Of a stretch of 6,596 nucleotides of DNA, positions 5,795-6,596 are shown one piece after another. The position numbers and the translations under genes are program-made. The stretch's first letter is position 1. The number at the start of each line of letters is the position of its first letter. Source of the stretch: Helicobacteraceae bacterium (GTDB lineage Bacteria > Campylobacterota > Campylobacteria > Campylobacterales > Sulfurimonadaceae); assembly GCA_030613795.1 (NCBI GenBank), contig JAUWLG010000076.1:1-6596 (forward strand), read 5' to 3'. Below the pieces are notes generated by a model. That model searched no databases. It saw only the letters and a program-made list of their open reading frames with translations, and was not told where the DNA came from.

Positions 5795-5807
5795 TCACTA
5801 ATCAACT

Positions 5808-5960
5808 CTATTCAGTAGAATGCGTCTCAATCTTTCCTTGTTCGTACTGCTCTTGCGGTGCGACTTGTGTCTCTTCTTCAGCAATAGGCTCAGCTTTGTT
5901 GTCGCAGCCGCTTAATATAAACAGAGCAAATAGACTACTTACGACGTTTTTCATAATCAT
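5808..5960 (-). CDS. Small lipoprotein, 50 aa
   Basis: I translated this frame by hand from the minus strand. It starts MIMKNVVSSLFALFILSGC and then has an acidic, Gln/Glu-rich tail (QVAPQEQYEQGK...) of about 31 residues ending at TAG 5810-5808. A positively charged start, a hydrophobic core and the lipobox LSGC (Cys19) are a textbook lipoprotein signal; Asp follows the Cys, which in E. coli would favour inner-membrane retention (not proven for this group). AAAGG lies seven bases before ATG 5960; ATG 5954 is an alternative with poorer spacing. The first 26 bp overlap the end of the upstream 146-aa gene in another frame, implying one mRNA and translational coupling. The function is unknown; very short lipoproteins of this kind may be lysis/entericidin-like, structural or accessory proteins, none of which the sequence decides. 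Confidence 0.75.
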   Translation of the reverse strand: MIMKNVVSSLFALFILSGCDNKAEPIAEEETQVAPQEQYEQGKIETHSTE

Positions 5961-6375
5961 CTTTTAACCTTTGGTAAAGAGCAACGATTCTCTCTTGGTA
6001 GATTTTACTCTCTTCATCTTCACAGCAAGCTATGATCTTCTGATAATCCTCTATTGTGATCTTGTCAGCATAACGGGGAATATCTTTTAGATCATTCATA
6101 AGGTGTTCTATTAGCTCATCAATAGCTAGATCATTATCTTCGATGATCTTGTCCAAGTACTCTTCTACGGTCAGTCGGAGTGTATTAGCTCTGTCTTCAT
6201 CGTTATAGATCGCCATACAGGCTTCTTGTACTATGGCTAGTTCACATTCTCCATAGTTTTCATTGGCAGCGATCAAAGCAGCATAAAGCTTGGCTCTGAA
6301 TTCAAGAGAGCTATGGTGATACAAAAGAAGTTCCCGAAAGGCACGAAAAAGATATTGTTTAAGATTAAATGCCAT
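5935..6375 (-). CDS. Conserved-looking helical protein of unknown function, 146 aa
   Basis: I do not recognise this protein. It begins MAFNLKQYLFRAFRELLLYHH and appears almost wholly alpha-helical, rich in Glu, Asp and Lys, with no signal peptide or membrane span, so it is probably cytoplasmic. The section FRAKLYAALIAANENYGECELAIVQEA recalls the first helices of TerB-like domains, where a 'K...LAAL.AA.DG...E' pattern occurs, but the metal-binding acidic residues of TerB are not clear and this remains a guess. A CCEDEE stretch lies near the C-terminus, which ends in a charged helix (LKDDYEKRRK). ATG 6375 has AGG about six bases upstream. The stop (5937-5935) lies inside the small lipoprotein gene, so the two are probably co-transcribed. 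Codon use resembles the rest of the window, so recent transfer is not evident. Confidence 0.8.
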   Translation of the reverse strand: MAFNLKQYLFRAFRELLLYHHSSLEFRAKLYAALIAANENYGECELAIVQEACMAIYNDEDRANTLRLTVEEYLDKIIEDNDLAIDELIEHLMNDLKDIPRYADKITIEDYQKIIACCEDEESKIYQERIVALYQRLKDDYEKRRK

Positions 6376-6389
6376 TGTCAGCCTATTAC

Positions 6390-6409
6390 ATTATATATTT
6401 GTTATGATA
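6390..6409. promoter_or_regulatory. Overlapping divergent -10 boxes
   Basis: Only 52 bp separate the starts of the two divergent genes. On the minus strand TATAAT (6395-6390) or TATCAT (6409-6404) could serve the 146-aa gene; on the plus strand TATATT (6394-6399) or TATGAT (6403-6408) could serve the lipoprotein. Any combination makes the promoters overlap back to back, so the two directions probably compete or share a regulator. Confidence 0.35.
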
Positions 6410-6427
6410 GCGAAAAGGATGTTAGCA

Positions 6428-6596
6428 TTGAAACAAATATCAATTTTTATAAGTTTATTATTACTAATAGGAGGCTGCGGCTTAAAAGAACCAACTGTTA
6501 TAACACATAAAGTAGCAACAACTTGTGATTACTACTCACTGCAATCAGCTCAGTGTTTGGATAAAAAGAGTTTTATTGACCGTGTTGAACCCTATG
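6428..6596 (+). CDS. Lipoprotein of unknown function, 5' part only
   Basis: A reading frame from TTG 6428 runs 56 codons to the window edge without a stop. It starts MKQISIFISLLLLIGGC, a short lipoprotein signal with lipobox IGGC (Cys17), then GLKEPTVITHK. The mature part has two more cysteines, TTCDYYS and AQCLDKK, ten residues apart, which could form a disulfide in the periplasm. AAAAGGA (6413-6419) is eight bases before the TTG. An in-frame ATG at 6419 would add three residues but touches the ribosome binding site, so TTG is preferred. The gene is divergent from the 146-aa gene. No family is recognised from this fragment. Confidence 0.75.
   Translation, partial: MKQISIFISLLLLIGGCGLKEPTVITHKVATTCDYYSLQSAQCLDKKSFIDRVEPY

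Larger units (their letters stand above)
5584..5807. other. Hairpin-rich region between convergent genes, no convincing gene
   Basis: The 224 bp between the rhodanese stop and the small minus-strand lipoprotein stop contain six separable inverted repeats and no plausible coding sequence on either strand. The one sizeable open frame (from 5707, +) has no family features and runs antisense through the lipoprotein gene. The motif CTAAA occurs in or beside three of the hairpins and TTGCACA occurs twice (5628-5634 and 5728-5734). This density suggests a REP/MITE-like element or a structured RNA; terminators alone would not need so many stems. Confidence 0.55.

Noticed and set aside
5580..5807. CRISPR array
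   Set aside because: The hairpins differ in sequence and spacing; there are no direct repeats of regular length separated by unique spacers.
5707..5967. 86-residue plus-strand open frame
   Set aside because: It has no family features, runs through the hairpin cluster and lies antisense to the small lipoprotein gene, which has far better start and signal features.
6313..6510. 65-residue plus-strand frame covering the divergent promoter
   Set aside because: It is antisense to the 146-aa gene and out of frame with the lipoprotein signal peptide at 6428, which has the better ribosome binding site and lipobox.

Overview
The window most likely comes from a chromosome of a Campylobacterota (epsilonproteobacterial) organism of the Sulfurimonas/Sulfurovum type. 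This is inferred from moderate-to-low G+C, frequent TTG/GTG starts behind AAGG-type ribosome binding sites, TATAAT-like -10 boxes without clear -35 boxes, a TtcA-family protein of the form I associate with this group, and many small lipoproteins. No rRNA, tRNA, CRISPR array or recognisable transposase gene was found.

Positions 1-1674 (+) hold a compact housekeeping operon: the 3' end of a carbon-nitrogen hydrolase (nitrilase superfamily), then mtnN (MTA/SAH nucleosidase) after 15 bp, then a TtcA-like tRNA 2-thiolation ATPase whose proposed start lies inside the end of mtnN. The TtcA-like protein keeps only two of the three iron-sulfur-ligating cysteines known in E. coli TtcA. The operon runs tail-to-tail, with a 9-bp gap, into a minus-strand lipoprotein gene (1684-2910) with a PEGA-like module followed by a DUF1566/Lcl-like domain.

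That lipoprotein gene is divergent from a membrane-bound CHASE8-HAMP-GGDEF-EAL protein (3109-5142). Its GGDEF half looks fully active and has an RxxD inhibitory site, whereas its EAL half has lost several catalytic residues, so it is predicted to make c-di-GMP rather than degrade it. The spacer between the two genes carries a perfect 7-bp inverted repeat plus a third half-site two helical turns away, a good operator candidate. The shared spacer raises the possibility that lipoprotein and cyclase are co-regulated envelope-sensing genes.

A single-domain cytoplasmic rhodanese (5260-5583) follows behind its own TATAAT promoter. The next 224 bp contain no convincing gene but are packed with at least six inverted repeats, including a nested 49-bp palindrome. 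This is the least explained stretch of the window and could be a REP/MITE-like element or a structured RNA.

The right end is a small accessory cluster. A 146-aa helical protein of unknown function (5935-6375, -) overlaps a 50-aa lipoprotein (5808-5960, -) by 26 bp. Divergent from them, across about 50 bp, another lipoprotein starts (6428 onward, +) and runs off the window. Three of the eight genes are thus predicted lipoproteins.
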